Origin: Pseudidiomarina aestuarii
GTDB lineage: Bacteria; Pseudomonadota; Gammaproteobacteria; Enterobacterales; Alteromonadaceae
Assembly (NCBI GenBank): GCA_003030745.1
Contig: PYVG01000002.1
Span: 11,447-75,446 of the forward strand
Length of the DNA stretch: 64,000 bases
Reading direction: 5' to 3'
In this document: in pieces, positions 1 to 9,204 of the stretch
How the letters are laid out: each line of letters opens with the position of its first letter
How positions within the stretch are numbered: the first letter of the stretch is position 1
The notes under the pieces: model-generated
Database searches by the model: none
The model's input: the letters and a program-made list of their open reading frames with translations, nothing else
What the model was told of the DNA's origin: nothing
Position numbers and translations under genes: made by a program

Positions 1-1
1 G

Positions 2-235
2 AGTTTACTTGCGAGTATGGAACGTGCGGCCGATACCATGCCGCCGGTGCTCGAAAAACTGCAAGACAACGTACTCTATCTGAAGCATAACCTGAATGCG
101 GCGGCAATAGACGCCATTCGGGGTGAATATCGCACATTACAGAGCGATATCAGCAGTTTGATCGAGGAAATGGAACAAGCCATCAATGAATCAGATGCCT
201 TTATCAAGGCAATGCAGGAGGGTCGTACCGAATGA
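2..235 (+). CDS. DUF2959 family protein, C-terminal part (5' end cut by window edge)
   Basis: The reading frame is open from the first bases of the window (S-L-L-A-S before the first Met), so this is the 3' end of a longer gene. The visible ~77 residues hold a PVLEKLQDNVLYLKHNLNA stretch and a helical tail with EMEQAI and ESDAFI. This resembles my recollection of the C-terminus of DUF2959, a family of predicted coiled-coil proteins of unknown function in marine gammaproteobacteria. Its stop overlaps the next start as ATGA, so it is probably co-transcribed with the FMN reductase. Family assignment is from memory of the motif; function is unknown. Confidence 0.6.
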   Translation, partial: SLLASMERAADTMPPVLEKLQDNVLYLKHNLNAAAIDAIRGEYRTLQSDISSLIEEMEQAINESDAFIKAMQEGRTE

Positions 236-744
236 GTATATTGATTTTAGCAGGGAGTAGTCGCAAAGAGTCGCTCAACAAGAAGTTACAACAGCGCATT
301 GCGGATCGCGCTAAGGAACTTGGTGTTGCTTGTCATGTGTATCCAGCTGAAGAACTTGATGCGCCTTTGTATCAAGGCGACTATGAGGCTGAACATGGAG
401 TCCCTGCGGGAATTCAAAAATTAGTCACCGCCATTCGAGATTGCACCAAGGTCGTGATTGTTACTCCTGAGTACAACAGTTCGATACCACCTTTATTGAA
501 AAATGCGATTGATTGGAGTTCACGTGTGGACCAGCAGCCGTGGAAAGGTAAGACGGTGTTGTTGGCTGGTGCTTCACCAGGTCGGTTAGGTGCTATGCGT
601 GCAATGGACCATTTACGAGCGGTTGTGATGAACTTGCAAGCTTGGGTTGCACCTATGTTCGCGAGTTGTCCGAACGCGAGTGACGAAACCATTCAGAAAA
701 TGGATGATGATTTCCTGAAAAACTTCTTACAGCAAGGTGACTAG
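232..744 (+). CDS. NAD(P)H-dependent FMN reductase (flavodoxin-like fold)
   Basis: This 170-residue protein is of usual length for the NADPH-dependent FMN reductase / chromate- and azo-reductase family. The N-terminal GSSRKESLN loop is the FMN-phosphate binding segment, and TPEYNSSIPPLLKNAIDW (about residues 80-97) is the hallmark second flavin-contact segment. It is expected to be a soluble cytoplasmic flavoenzyme reducing quinones or similar electron acceptors; the true substrate cannot be read from sequence. It overlaps the upstream DUF2959 gene by 4 bp and is convergent with the TetR gene, 3 bp away. Confidence 0.88.
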   Translation: MSILILAGSSRKESLNKKLQQRIADRAKELGVACHVYPAEELDAPLYQGDYEAEHGVPAGIQKLVTAIRDCTKVVIVTPEYNSSIPPLLKNAIDWSSRVDQQPWKGKTVLLAGASPGRLGAMRAMDHLRAVVMNLQAWVAPMFASCPNASDETIQKMDDDFLKNFLQQGD

Positions 745-747
745 TTG

Positions 748-1362
748 TTAGTCAGCTAAGCTGGCGCAATATCGGTCCAGTGATGTTTTGGCGACTTGTT
801 CGAGATTGAAATAATCTCGATCAAGGAGCCAGTTGTACATCAACCCATCAATCAAGCTAAACATGCCAATCACCGTTTCACGCGGCTTTACGTTCCGAGA
901 CACTTGCCCTTTTTCAATAGCATGCTCAATCAGCTTTTCGCACTCATCAATGCAGGCATTACGCCCGTGTAGGTGGCGCTGATGTATGGGTAACACATCA
1001 TCAATGTATTCGCATTTGTGAAAGAGGATGTTGATCAACGCCTGAGTGTGTTGATCATCTTGCACTTGCTTCACAATTTTTAGACAACGATGCTTCAGCT
1101 GACCCAGCGGGTCATCGGGAATTGCCTGTGCAAGTTCCTCAAACATCTCATCGACTGGAAGTTTGACCCGGTCCATCAGTGAATCAATTAGATCGAGTTT
1201 GTTGTCAAAGTGATGGTAGATGGCCCCTCGAGTGACGCCGGCAGCCTCGGCTACTTGCATCATCGACGTTGTTGCAACTCCGCGTTCGCTAAACAAGCGT
1301 TCGGCTGCATCCAATAAGTCATGGCGGGTGCTCAGTGCATCTTCTTTGGTACGACGAACCAC
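748..1362 (-). CDS. TetR/AcrR family transcriptional repressor
   Basis: 204 residues with an N-terminal TetR helix-turn-helix: LLDAAERLFSERG, then VAEAAGVTRGAIYHHFDNK with the typical YHHF recognition turn. The GTG start (VRRTKEDAL) lines up with the MARKTKQEAL start of AcrR, so it is preferred over internal codons. The C-terminal ligand domain looks AcrR/TtgR-like. No efflux genes lie beside it; the RND pair at 11.7 kb is a possible but unproven target. A TACATACAT-containing site lies just upstream of its start and suggests autorepression. Target and ligand are unknown. Confidence 0.85.
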   Translation of the reverse strand: MVRRTKEDALSTRHDLLDAAERLFSERGVATTSMMQVAEAAGVTRGAIYHHFDNKLDLIDSLMDRVKLPVDEMFEELAQAIPDDPLGQLKHRCLKIVKQVQDDQHTQALINILFHKCEYIDDVLPIHQRHLHGRNACIDECEKLIEHAIEKGQVSRNVKPRETVIGMFSLIDGLMYNWLLDRDYFNLEQVAKTSLDRYCASLAD

Positions 1363-1393
1363 GGCAAAACCTCTTTAATTCAGAACTAGGCGA

Positions 1394-1434
1394 ATTATAC
1401 AGCAAGTTAATCAAACATGCATGTATGTATGTAA
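1394..1434 (-). promoter_or_regulatory. tetR promoter with candidate AcrR-type operator
   Basis: On the minus strand a perfect TATAAT lies at 1394-1399, about 32 bp before the GTG start. Immediately upstream, 1413-1434 reads (minus strand) TACATACAT followed by ACATGCATGT. The TACATACAT half matches the half-site of the known AcrR operator (TACATACATT...AATGTATGTA). The site would cover the -35 area, as expected for autorepression. The second half is imperfect. Confidence 0.5.
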
Positions 1435-1559
1435 AGGGATTAGTCTAGGAGTTGAATGATCTAAGAAGCACCCCAACTACTAAGTTAAACAGGGCTTAAA
1501 GAATTGAGCTAAACTGAAATAAAGGTCGTACATGTAATCTTAAAACTGGAGGTATGACC

Positions 1560-1838
1560 ATGCGGAACGATATCGATCAGCGCCTCGTTTTAGATGCGTT
1601 CGAACAAATCCATGAACACGGTAAATCCGAGCAAGGTAAGCATACCCTAGACGGCATTACTGGCTATACCGATCATGATGGCTACACGGTTTTCCTTGAG
1701 GGTCACAATGTCAAAATGACACTCGAGTTTCACAATAAGTATCGTCTTGATTACAACTCCGAGCGTGACTTTGACCTATTTATGCGTAAGCTGGAGCAAA
1801 TAAGTAAGGATTACCATAAACCAGGTCGCGGTGAATGA
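1560..1838 (+). CDS. DUF3081 family small protein
   Basis: A 92-residue acidic, histidine-rich protein. DGITGYTDHDGYTVFLEG followed by LEFHNKYRLDY fits the DUF3081 family of Shewanella/Pseudoalteromonas/Vibrio relatives, as far as I recall it. An ATG six bases earlier is less likely because the GGAGG at 1548-1552 is 1 base from it but 7 bases from this ATG. Its stop overlaps the start of trhA by 4 bp, so the two are translationally coupled. Function is unknown. Confidence 0.65.
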   Translation: MRNDIDQRLVLDAFEQIHEHGKSEQGKHTLDGITGYTDHDGYTVFLEGHNVKMTLEFHNKYRLDYNSERDFDLFMRKLEQISKDYHKPGRGE

Positions 1839-2491
1839 GTCAGCACAAGCCCTATAGTATTGCCGAAGAAGTTGCCCATGCCCTCACTCACGGTATTGGT
1901 GCCGTTGCGAGTGTGGTTGGTCTCGTATTTATGGTCGCTTGGGCTTTGCAGTACGGCGATACTTGGCATGTGGTTAGCGCATCGATTTACGGCGCGAGTT
2001 TAATTTTGTTGTACACCGCCTCAACTCTGTATCACTCCTTTCCATGGCCGCGTGTCAAAGCGGTTTTCCAAAAAATGGATCATGCTGCTATCTACTTCTT
2101 AATAGCGGGTACTTATACACCATTTGCTTTAGTGAACCTGCGCGGGCCTTGGGGCTGGACGTTACTTGGTGTGGTATGGAGCATTGCTCTTATTGGTGTG
2201 GTGTTAGAGGTGACTCTACAAGAGCGCAAGAAATGGTTATCACTGTCGCTGTATTTAGGCTTGGGTTGGATGGCCGTTATTGCGATTAAACCCATGCTCG
2301 ATAATGTCGAAGCTGGTGGTTTATGGCTGCTTTTGGCGGGTGGATTAGCTTACAGTTTCGGCGTTATTTTCTATGTCTGGAAATCGTTACGCTTTCATCA
2401 TGCTATTTGGCACTTGTTCGTATTAGCCGGCAGTATTTTGCACTTCTTTTCGATTTTTTATTTTGTGCTGCCCCGGCCGGACCTCATCTAA
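1835..2491 (+). CDS. trhA: PAQR/hemolysin III family membrane protein TrhA
   Basis: 218 residues with seven predicted transmembrane segments. The conserved PAQR/HlyIII signature is present: EEVAHALTHGIGA at the N-terminus, TLYHSF after TM2, HAAIYFLIAGTYTPF around TM3, and HHAIWHLFVLAGSILHFFSI at the C-terminus, giving the set of membrane-embedded His/Asp/Ser residues thought to bind a metal. In E. coli TrhA is linked to membrane energetics and fluidity homeostasis rather than to haemolysis. It overlaps DUF3081 by 4 bp, and the next gene starts on the base after its stop. Confidence 0.85.
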   Translation: MSQHKPYSIAEEVAHALTHGIGAVASVVGLVFMVAWALQYGDTWHVVSASIYGASLILLYTASTLYHSFPWPRVKAVFQKMDHAAIYFLIAGTYTPFALVNLRGPWGWTLLGVVWSIALIGVVLEVTLQERKKWLSLSLYLGLGWMAVIAIKPMLDNVEAGGLWLLLAGGLAYSFGVIFYVWKSLRFHHAIWHLFVLAGSILHFFSIFYFVLPRPDLI

Positions 2492-4027
2492 ATGCTAGTA
2501 CCAGTGAACTTGAAAATCCGCTGGTTTCTTATTTACGCCCTCTTCGGTTTGGCGCTGTCTATTATTCTCACTTCTATTGTTACCCAAGCAGCAACCAAGC
2601 AACTTCAAGAGCAAGTTGGTTCATCGTTGGGCGATGTGGCATTTCAACTTGCCGACAAGCTTGAGCGTGGCATGTTTGAACGGTATCGAGACATGCGGGT
2701 GTCTGCGCAACTCATGCGCTCTGTTACGGCGAGTGAAGACCGACTGGAACGGTTCCAGCGACTCCTCGATTCATTGCAATCCAGCTTTCCTGCTTACGCC
2801 TGGATCGGCCTAACCGATGCCGATGGCAAGGTATTAGTCAGTACGCAAGGCCTACTAAAGGGAGCCGATGTCAGCCAACGCCCCTGGTTTACTGAGGCCC
2901 AAGAAGACTACTTTATCGGCGACGTACATGGCGCACTGTTACTTGAGAAAGAACTCAATCCAGATGGCGATCAGCCGCTACGCTTTGTGGATGTTGCGGT
3001 ACCGCTATTGTCACCTCAGGGCGAGTTTATTGGTGTGTTGGGTGCACATCTCAATTGGGACTGGGCTTTTGAGCTACAAGAATCTATGCAACGAAGCCTG
3101 CAGCTCCATGAGTCAGCCGAAATTCTCATCGTCAGCTCTGAAAATGCCATTATTTTAGGTCCTACAAACTTACTTGAGAAAGCCAATCCTATCGAAATTT
3201 CACCAGCGATGCTCAGCGGTGGATACGGAGTAATGGGTTGGCCTGATGGCAATAAATACCTCATGGGGTATGCCGTTGCGCGTGACTATCGAGATTATCG
3301 CGGGCCACAATGGCAAGTGATGGTGCGGCAACCTATTGATATTGCTTATCAGCCTATTCAAGAACTGCGCGTGCAAGCGGTTTGGATTGGTGGTGCGGTT
3401 GTTATCGTCTTTGCTCTCATTGGTTGGATGACAGCAGAGAAGATTTCGCGACCGCTGGCTAACATTAATCAGCAATTAGAACGCGAAGTGCAGTCGCGTA
3501 CAGCCGAGCTGACGAAATCGAATCAACGCTTGGAGCAGCTTGCTACCACCGACGCTTTGACTAGCCTTGGCAATAGACGCGCATTCTTCGCGGCCTCGAA
3601 TGATATGTGTGAACGTGCGCAGCGACTTGGCACTCCGCTTGCGGTCGTCATTTTAGATCTCGATCACTTTAAAAAGGTCAATGACACTTATGGGCATGGC
3701 GTTGGTGACGAAGTGTTAGAAGCCGTGGGTTCATTGTTACGAGCAACTGTCCGACAAATCGATATTGCTGCTCGCACAGGCGGTGAGGAATTCAGTTTAT
3801 TACTAGAAAATACCGACCTAGATGGCGCCCGGCAGCTGTGTGATCGCATTCGTGAACGCATGGAGCAACTCCAATTCAATAGTGACAATGAGGCATTTAC
3901 GGTCACTATGAGCATCGGTGCTACCCTCTGGCAACCTGATGAGTCGTTTGACAATACCCTCGAGCGCGCAGATAAAGCGCTTTATCAAGCGAAAGAGTCC
4001 GGTCGTAATCGCGTAATCGTTGCCTAG
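2492..4027 (+). CDS. Membrane diguanylate cyclase with Cache sensor (GGDEF)
   Basis: 511 residues. An N-terminal transmembrane helix (about 10-32), a periplasmic Cache-like sensor (about 35-285; the R-P-W-F-T-E motif is typical of dCACHE), a second helix (about 297-317), a HAMP-like/coiled-coil linker and a C-terminal GGDEF domain. The catalytic loop is GGEEF (430-434). RQID, five residues before it, is an intact RxxD inhibitory I-site, so the enzyme should make cyclic di-GMP and be product-inhibited. No EAL domain is present. The ATG abuts the trhA stop, so it is read from the same transcript; the sensed ligand is unknown. Confidence 0.9.
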   Translation: MLVPVNLKIRWFLIYALFGLALSIILTSIVTQAATKQLQEQVGSSLGDVAFQLADKLERGMFERYRDMRVSAQLMRSVTASEDRLERFQRLLDSLQSSFPAYAWIGLTDADGKVLVSTQGLLKGADVSQRPWFTEAQEDYFIGDVHGALLLEKELNPDGDQPLRFVDVAVPLLSPQGEFIGVLGAHLNWDWAFELQESMQRSLQLHESAEILIVSSENAIILGPTNLLEKANPIEISPAMLSGGYGVMGWPDGNKYLMGYAVARDYRDYRGPQWQVMVRQPIDIAYQPIQELRVQAVWIGGAVVIVFALIGWMTAEKISRPLANINQQLEREVQSRTAELTKSNQRLEQLATTDALTSLGNRRAFFAASNDMCERAQRLGTPLAVVILDLDHFKKVNDTYGHGVGDEVLEAVGSLLRATVRQIDIAARTGGEEFSLLLENTDLDGARQLCDRIRERMEQLQFNSDNEAFTVTMSIGATLWQPDESFDNTLERADKALYQAKESGRNRVIVA

Positions 4028-4040
4028 GTTCAGGCAAATA

Positions 4041-4068
4041 AAAAGGCGACCCGAAGGTCGCCTTTTTT
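4041..4068. terminator. Bidirectional rho-independent terminator
   Basis: AAAAGGCGACC, a short CGAA loop, then GGTCGCCTTTTTT. The GC-rich stem is flanked by A on the left and T on the right, so it can terminate both the diguanylate cyclase operon (+) and typA (-). Confidence 0.9.
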
Positions 4069-4090
4069 AATCCCATGGGATTAGCGTTGC

Positions 4091-5920
4091 TTATGCGCGG
4101 CTAGCACGCTTACGCTCGTTTTCGGTCAGCATACGCTTACGAATACGGATAGATTTTGGCGTGATTTCGACCAACTCATCGTCATCGATAAACTCGAGTG
4201 CTTGCTCCAATGACATGCGAATAGGTGGAGTCAGCAATAACGCGTCATCAGTACCTGCGGCACGAATGTTGGTGAGCTGCTTGCCTTTCAAACAGTTGAC
4301 GGTCAAGTCATTCGAACGGCTGTGAATACCGATAACCTGGCCTTCATACACTTCTTCACCGTGACCCAAGAACAAGCGACCACGCTCTTGCAAGTTGAAC
4401 AAGGCATAGGCCAATGCTTTACCAGTAGCATTTGAAATCAGTACACCGTTGATGCGCTGACCAATGGCACCGGCTTTTACTGGACCGTAGTGATCAAATG
4501 TGTGGTAAATCAAACCTGAGCCTGAAGTCAGTGTCATGAACTCAGTTTGGAAACCGATCAAACCACGACTTGGTACGATAAAGTCGATACGCATACGGCC
4601 CTTGCCATCTGGAGTCATGTTGGTCATCTCAGCTTTACGCAAGCCAAGTTTTTCCATGACTGAGCCGCCATGCTCTTCTTCAATGTCGACGGTCAAAGTT
4701 TCGAACGGCTCGTGTTTCTCGCCGTCAACGTCACGCATAATAACTTCAGGGCGTGATACTGCTAATTCGAACCCTTCACGGCGCATGTTTTCAATCAAAA
4801 CACCTAAGTGCAATTCACCACGGCCTGACACGCGGAAACGGTCTGGACTTGCTGTTTCTTCAACACGCAATGCAACGTTATGCTTCAATTCTTGGGTCAA
4901 ACGCTCCAAGATTTGGCGTGAAGTCACATATTTACCTTCTTTACCGGCAAACGGTGAGGTGTTGACCTGGAAGGTCATGGTTACCGTTGGCTCATCAACA
5001 GTCAGTGCAGGCAATACCTCCACAGAACCGGCAGCACACACGGTGTCAGAAATTTTCAATTCGCCTAAACCAGACACGGCAACGATATCGCCAGCGCTCG
5101 CTTTGTCGGTATCAATACGGTCCAAACCTAAGTAACCGAATACTTGGCCGACTTTGCCGTTACGGGTGGTGCCATCAGCACCGACAATCGTTACTTGCTG
5201 GTTCAACTTAATCGAACCGCGCTTGATACGACCAATACCGATAATGCCCAAGTAGCTTGAGTAATCCAGCTGCGAGATCTGCATCTGCAACGGACCATCG
5301 CGGTCAGCTTCAGGTGGCGATACTTTCTCGAGAATAGTCTCGAACAATGGAGTCATGTCTTCGCTTGGATTGTTGTAATCTAAGGTAGCAAAACCGTTTA
5401 GTGCAGATGCGTAAACAATCGGGAAATCCAACTGCTCGTCAGTCGCGCCTAGGTTATCGAACAAATCGAATACTTGATCCACAACCCAATCAGGGCGAGC
5501 GCCTGGACGGTCAATCTTGTTCACGACCACAATCGGCTTCAAGCCGTGTGAGAATGCTTTTTGGGTTACGAAGCGTGTTTGTGGCATCGGGCCATCAACG
5601 GCATCAACCAACAATAAGACTGAGTCAGCCATTGATAATACGCGCTCAACTTCACCACCGAAGTCGGCGTGTCCTGGAGTATCAAGGATGTTGATGCGGA
5701 AATCGCGGTAATTAATCGCAGTGTTTTTCGCAAGAATCGTAATGCCACGCTCTTTTTCAAGGTCATTCGAATCCATGACGCGTTCTTCGTTACCACCGCG
5801 GCTTGCCAGCGTTCCAGATTGCTGGAGGAGCTTATCAACCAGAGTTGTTTTGCCATGGTCAACGTGCGCGATGATGGCGATATTGCGCAATTTTAAAAGT
5901 TCAGTTGCTTGGATTGTCAT
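4091..5920 (-). CDS. typA: Translational GTPase TypA/BipA
   Basis: 609 residues, as in E. coli BipA (607). The G domain starts at once: [20 protein letters not shown] (G1), ERGITI (G2), [12 protein letters not shown] (G3) and NKIDR (G4), followed by EF-G-like domains II, III and V and the BipA-specific C-terminal domain. BipA is a ribosome-binding GTPase helping 50S assembly at low temperature and stress adaptation. The ATG at 5920 ([13 protein letters not shown]) is chosen over one 14 codons upstream because it matches relatives and leaves a leader after the TATAAT at 5974-5979. Stand-alone gene between a terminator and the divergent TonB receptor. Confidence 0.97.
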   Translation of the reverse strand: MTIQATELLKLRNIAIIAHVDHGKTTLVDKLLQQSGTLASRGGNEERVMDSNDLEKERGITILAKNTAINYRDFRINILDTPGHADFGGEVERVLSMADSVLLLVDAVDGPMPQTRFVTQKAFSHGLKPIVVVNKIDRPGARPDWVVDQVFDLFDNLGATDEQLDFPIVYASALNGFATLDYNNPSEDMTPLFETILEKVSPPEADRDGPLQMQISQLDYSSYLGIIGIGRIKRGSIKLNQQVTIVGADGTTRNGKVGQVFGYLGLDRIDTDKASAGDIVAVSGLGELKISDTVCAAGSVEVLPALTVDEPTVTMTFQVNTSPFAGKEGKYVTSRQILERLTQELKHNVALRVEETASPDRFRVSGRGELHLGVLIENMRREGFELAVSRPEVIMRDVDGEKHEPFETLTVDIEEEHGGSVMEKLGLRKAEMTNMTPDGKGRMRIDFIVPSRGLIGFQTEFMTLTSGSGLIYHTFDHYGPVKAGAIGQRINGVLISNATGKALAYALFNLQERGRLFLGHGEEVYEGQVIGIHSRSNDLTVNCLKGKQLTNIRAAGTDDALLLTPPIRMSLEQALEFIDDDELVEITPKSIRIRKRMLTENERKRASRA

Positions 5921-5973
5921 TAAAAAGCCTAAAAAACAGAGGTGGGAACCACGATTGGTCAAAATAGCGGCGT

Positions 5974-5979
5974 ATTATA
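5974..5979 (-). promoter_or_regulatory. typA -10 element
   Basis: Minus-strand TATAAT, about 54 bp before the preferred start codon. No convincing -35 hexamer is seen at the proper distance. Transcription would begin near 5967, leaving only a few bases before the alternative upstream ATG, which argues against that start. Confidence 0.5.
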
Positions 5980-6429
5980 CTCGTGGAGCTACCAGAAAGA
6001 AAGCGAAATGCGTTTGTTACCACTACTCCTAAAACTGGTGCACAGGCAACAAGTATGCAGAGCCGTATGGGAGATGTCACTACGGGAAATTTGTGATTAT
6101 TTTTACTGATATTTATTAATGAATTCTTATTATGTTAATCAGAAATATTATCCAAATAAAAATTTGATAATATCGACAACTTTTTTTGTGTTAATCCTAA
6201 TTTTCGAGTATTTTCCTCATTCTTATAGCTATATCATCTTATAAATATTGGCATTAGTTGACTATACAACTACGCTAAAACGCCGGTATTTTGGGCTATC
6301 CCGTAAATTCCCTACTTTACACTTTAATGAAATAAGCTATGTTATGAGATGTATAGACAACTCATGTAGCTGTAGAGTCGCTGTCTTACCCATGTAATTA
6401 CAATTATGAAAATAAATTCAGGTGACACT
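5980..6429 (+). promoter_or_regulatory. AT-rich leader of the TonB receptor operon, with an inverted repeat
   Basis: About 450 bp with no gene. It is strikingly AT-rich between 6090 and 6250. It holds a perfect inverted repeat, ATATTATC (6145-6152) and GATAATAT (6166-6173), with centres 21 bp (two helical turns) apart, a plausible operator for a dimeric regulator. The orientation of the half-sites is opposite to a classical Fur box, so Fur control is not claimed. Confidence 0.35.
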
Positions 6430-9129
6430 ATGAGACATTTCGCTATTTCTAGCCTCACGACGGCAATCGCCGCGGCCATTTTTGCACCAGCTCATGCGCA
6501 AGACGTCGATTCAACATCCACGGTCGATGCAGCAGAACGTATAACCGTTACAGGCTCGCGCTTGCAGCGAACTGAAGCAGAAAGTGCCGCTCCGGTGCAA
6601 GTTTTCACAGCCGAAGATATTGAGATGTCCGGAGTGACATCTTTGGAAGTTATTCTTCAACGTATGTCGGCTTCTGCGGGCTTCGCAGGAAGTCAAAGCA
6701 ATGCGTACTGGACCGGCAACGGATATGGTACTGCGCAAGTGAATCTGCGCGGACTAGGTATCAATCGAACCCTAGTGCTGCTGAACGGTCGACGCATCGT
6801 CAACGGTGGTACTGGCGCGAATAGCAGTGTTGATTTGAACATGATTCCCCTTGAGATGATCCAACGTATCGAAGTACTCAAAGATGGCGCATCTGCAATT
6901 TATGGGGCCGATGCTGTCGCAGGCGTTGTTAATATTATCACTCGGAAAAGCTACGATGGTTTCACCGTTGAAGCACGAGCAGGTGCAACGGATGAAGGCG
7001 ATGGTGAAGATAAGTCTCTGAACGTTATATTTGGCGCAAGTAACGACCGTGGACGTATGGTTTCCACTATCGGCTATAGAACGAGTGATGCGGTCAACAT
7101 GGCCGACCAAGCAGGGTGCGCACTGGCAGAAGTAGCGCCAGGCGAACTTGGTTGTTTTGGTAGTTCCAGTACTATTGGTGGCCGAGCGACTATTCTTTCG
7201 GGTCCAGATGCAGGTTCTCGTATTAACTTTAATCAAGAGGAAGGTGGCGATAGCGACTTCTATGAAGCTTATGATCCTGCAAAGCACAATTTTGACTTCT
7301 TTTCGCAGTTAAATTCTGTAAATCCAATTACCAACTGGAATTTTTCGACATTTGCAGATTATCGATTAGCGGGTGACACCTATGTATTTACCGAAGTGCT
7401 ATACAATAATCGACGTTCAAATCAGTTAGCTACGGCCGGCACTGTGGGTGGAATTACGTATGGCGCGGATCATCCAGATAATCCTACTGGTGAAGACATC
7501 CGATTGGATAGTCGTCGACTTGCAGAAGCTGGACCACGAGAGTTTTTCCAAGAAGTTAACACTTGGCGAGTCGTGACCGGATTGAATGGAATGCTGGGCA
7601 ACAGTTGGAACTGGGAAATAGCCTACAACTATGGCCGCAATACAGCTATCGATGGGATGACAAATATTGCGAACATGGAACGACTTGGTCGTGCAATTGA
7701 CCCCGCGCAGTGCGGAGAGAGCGGTATTCCTTGCTTAGACTTACTCGGTTACGGCGGCTTTGATCAAGCAGCAATTGACTACATCATGTTCCGAACTATG
7801 GATGAGGGCGGTAATGAGCAGCGTTCGTTAACAGCGAACATTGCTGGCGACTTACTTGAATTGCCTGCCGGATTTATGCCGGTTGCCTTTGGCGTAGAAC
7901 ATCGGAAAGAAAAAGGGTGGCGGAACCCTGATTCGTCGATTGTCGCGGGCGTTATGAACACCAACCAAGCCGACCCCATAGCTGGCAACTACACAGTGAA
8001 TGAAGTGTACTTGGAGACAGCCTTGCCAATTCTGCGCGACCGAGATTTTGCGAAGTCAATGGATTTGGAATTGGCATATCGCTACAGCGACTACGATACA
8101 TTTGGAAGCGACGGCAACTACAAAGCAAGCTTCCATTGGCAAGTAAATGATCAGTTCAAGTTCCGCGCGACGCGTTCGACCGCGTTCCGTGTACCTAATA
8201 TTCCGGAGTTATTTGGCGGTGTTGCTGAAGGTAACTTAACCACAACTGATCCATGCGATGGCTGGGATCAACCTGGCAAGAATTCTGTTGTTGCAGCAAA
8301 CTGTGAGGCAGATGGTGTGCCAGCAGGTTATACGCAGCTCGGAGCAACTGTATTAACAACGGTTGGTGGAAATCCAAATCTGGCGCCAGAAGATGCTAAG
8401 ACCTTCACCACAGGTTTTGTCTGGGATACGTCGTTGGTTGATAATCTGCAATTGACTTTGGATTACTACAAAATTGATATCTCGAATGCGATTCAACGCA
8501 TCCCTGGCTCAACTAAACTTTCGGTGTGCTATGGATCGGACAATCTATCTCATCCATTCTGTGACGATTCGCACTTCACACGGGATAGCCTAACTGGCGA
8601 AATCAACTTTCTGTCAGCTCAACCAACGAATGCAGCAACTGAGGAAGTTTCAGGTGTAGATGGAGCAGTGTTTTACCAAACCGCTATTGCTGGTCTAGAC
8701 ACTTCTTTCAACTGGACCGTGAGCTACTTAGACGAGTATACGGTAACTCCGTTCGCAGGTGCAGATTCGTTAGAATATGCAGGCTATATTACCGGTGGTA
8801 GCGGAAGCTATACAAACTGGCGCTCTAATGCGGCGGTAACTTTGGAAAGCGATGATTGGCAGGCGCATTGGAATGTTCAGTATATTGGTGGTGCCGATGA
8901 CATTAACGCAGCTGAGGGTGATGTAGGCGACCATGCTCCAAGTGTTTTCTACCACAACTTACAGGGTAGCTACTTTGTAAATTCAAACCTAACACTGGTT
9001 GGTGGAATCAATAACTTGTTCGACAAAAAGCCACCATTCATTCAAAGCTGGACGGATGCGAATACTGACACCATGACATACAACTTACTCGGTCGTCAGT
9101 TATTTGTAAAAGTGCGTTACGCGTTCTAA
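6430..9129 (+). CDS. TonB-dependent outer-membrane receptor
   Basis: 899 residues. Signal peptide MRHFAISSLTTAIAAAIFA, cleaved after A-H-A. The TonB-box-like ERITVTGSRL lies just after it, then a plug domain (NLRGLGINRTLVLLNGRR; LEMIQRIEVLKDGASAIYGADA) and a long beta-barrel ending in aromatic VRYAF, the OMP assembly signal. The ATG at 6430 is preceded by AGGTGA (6420-6425) at good spacing and begins a proper signal peptide, unlike the ATG eight codons upstream. It should transport a large ligand such as a siderophore, haem-like compound or oligomer. The downstream PepSY and flavin-reductase genes suggest iron, which is inference. Confidence 0.92.
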   Translation: MRHFAISSLTTAIAAAIFAPAHAQDVDSTSTVDAAERITVTGSRLQRTEAESAAPVQVFTAEDIEMSGVTSLEVILQRMSASAGFAGSQSNAYWTGNGYGTAQVNLRGLGINRTLVLLNGRRIVNGGTGANSSVDLNMIPLEMIQRIEVLKDGASAIYGADAVAGVVNIITRKSYDGFTVEARAGATDEGDGEDKSLNVIFGASNDRGRMVSTIGYRTSDAVNMADQAGCALAEVAPGELGCFGSSSTIGGRATILSGPDAGSRINFNQEEGGDSDFYEAYDPAKHNFDFFSQLNSVNPITNWNFSTFADYRLAGDTYVFTEVLYNNRRSNQLATAGTVGGITYGADHPDNPTGEDIRLDSRRLAEAGPREFFQEVNTWRVVTGLNGMLGNSWNWEIAYNYGRNTAIDGMTNIANMERLGRAIDPAQCGESGIPCLDLLGYGGFDQAAIDYIMFRTMDEGGNEQRSLTANIAGDLLELPAGFMPVAFGVEHRKEKGWRNPDSSIVAGVMNTNQADPIAGNYTVNEVYLETALPILRDRDFAKSMDLELAYRYSDYDTFGSDGNYKASFHWQVNDQFKFRATRSTAFRVPNIPELFGGVAEGNLTTTDPCDGWDQPGKNSVVAANCEADGVPAGYTQLGATVLTTVGGNPNLAPEDAKTFTTGFVWDTSLVDNLQLTLDYYKIDISNAIQRIPGSTKLSVCYGSDNLSHPFCDDSHFTRDSLTGEINFLSAQPTNAATEEVSGVDGAVFYQTAIAGLDTSFNWTVSYLDEYTVTPFAGADSLEYAGYITGGSGSYTNWRSNAAVTLESDDWQAHWNVQYIGGADDINAAEGDVGDHAPSVFYHNLQGSYFVNSNLTLVGGINNLFDKKPPFIQSWTDANTDTMTYNLLGRQLFVKVRYAF

Positions 9130-9141
9130 CCCTGGAGGTTG

Positions 9142-9181
9142 TGCTGCAAGGTGTGGTTCAAGCATCTTGCAGCATTTTTTT
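9142..9181 (+). terminator. Rho-independent terminator after the TonB receptor
   Basis: Stem TGCTGCAAG (9142-9150) with CTTGCAGCA (9165-9173), a 14-base loop, then a T-run. It separates the receptor from the PepSY genes. It may be a partial terminator that lowers reductase expression relative to the receptor, since no clear promoter is seen after it. Confidence 0.8.
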
Positions 9182-9204
9182 ATCTCTCGTGGAGAAATAA
9201 TACA

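Noticed and set aside
4536..5135. Long open frame antisense to typA (199 residues)
   Set aside because: It is the mirror of a strongly coding typA and has composition typical of an antisense shadow.
5921..5962. Longer TypA start 14 codons upstream
   Set aside because: The extra residues do not fit BipA proteins and this start would lie only about 5 bases after the predicted transcription start.
6772..7287. 171-residue open frame antisense to the TonB receptor
   Set aside because: Lies wholly within the well-supported receptor gene and resembles no protein family.
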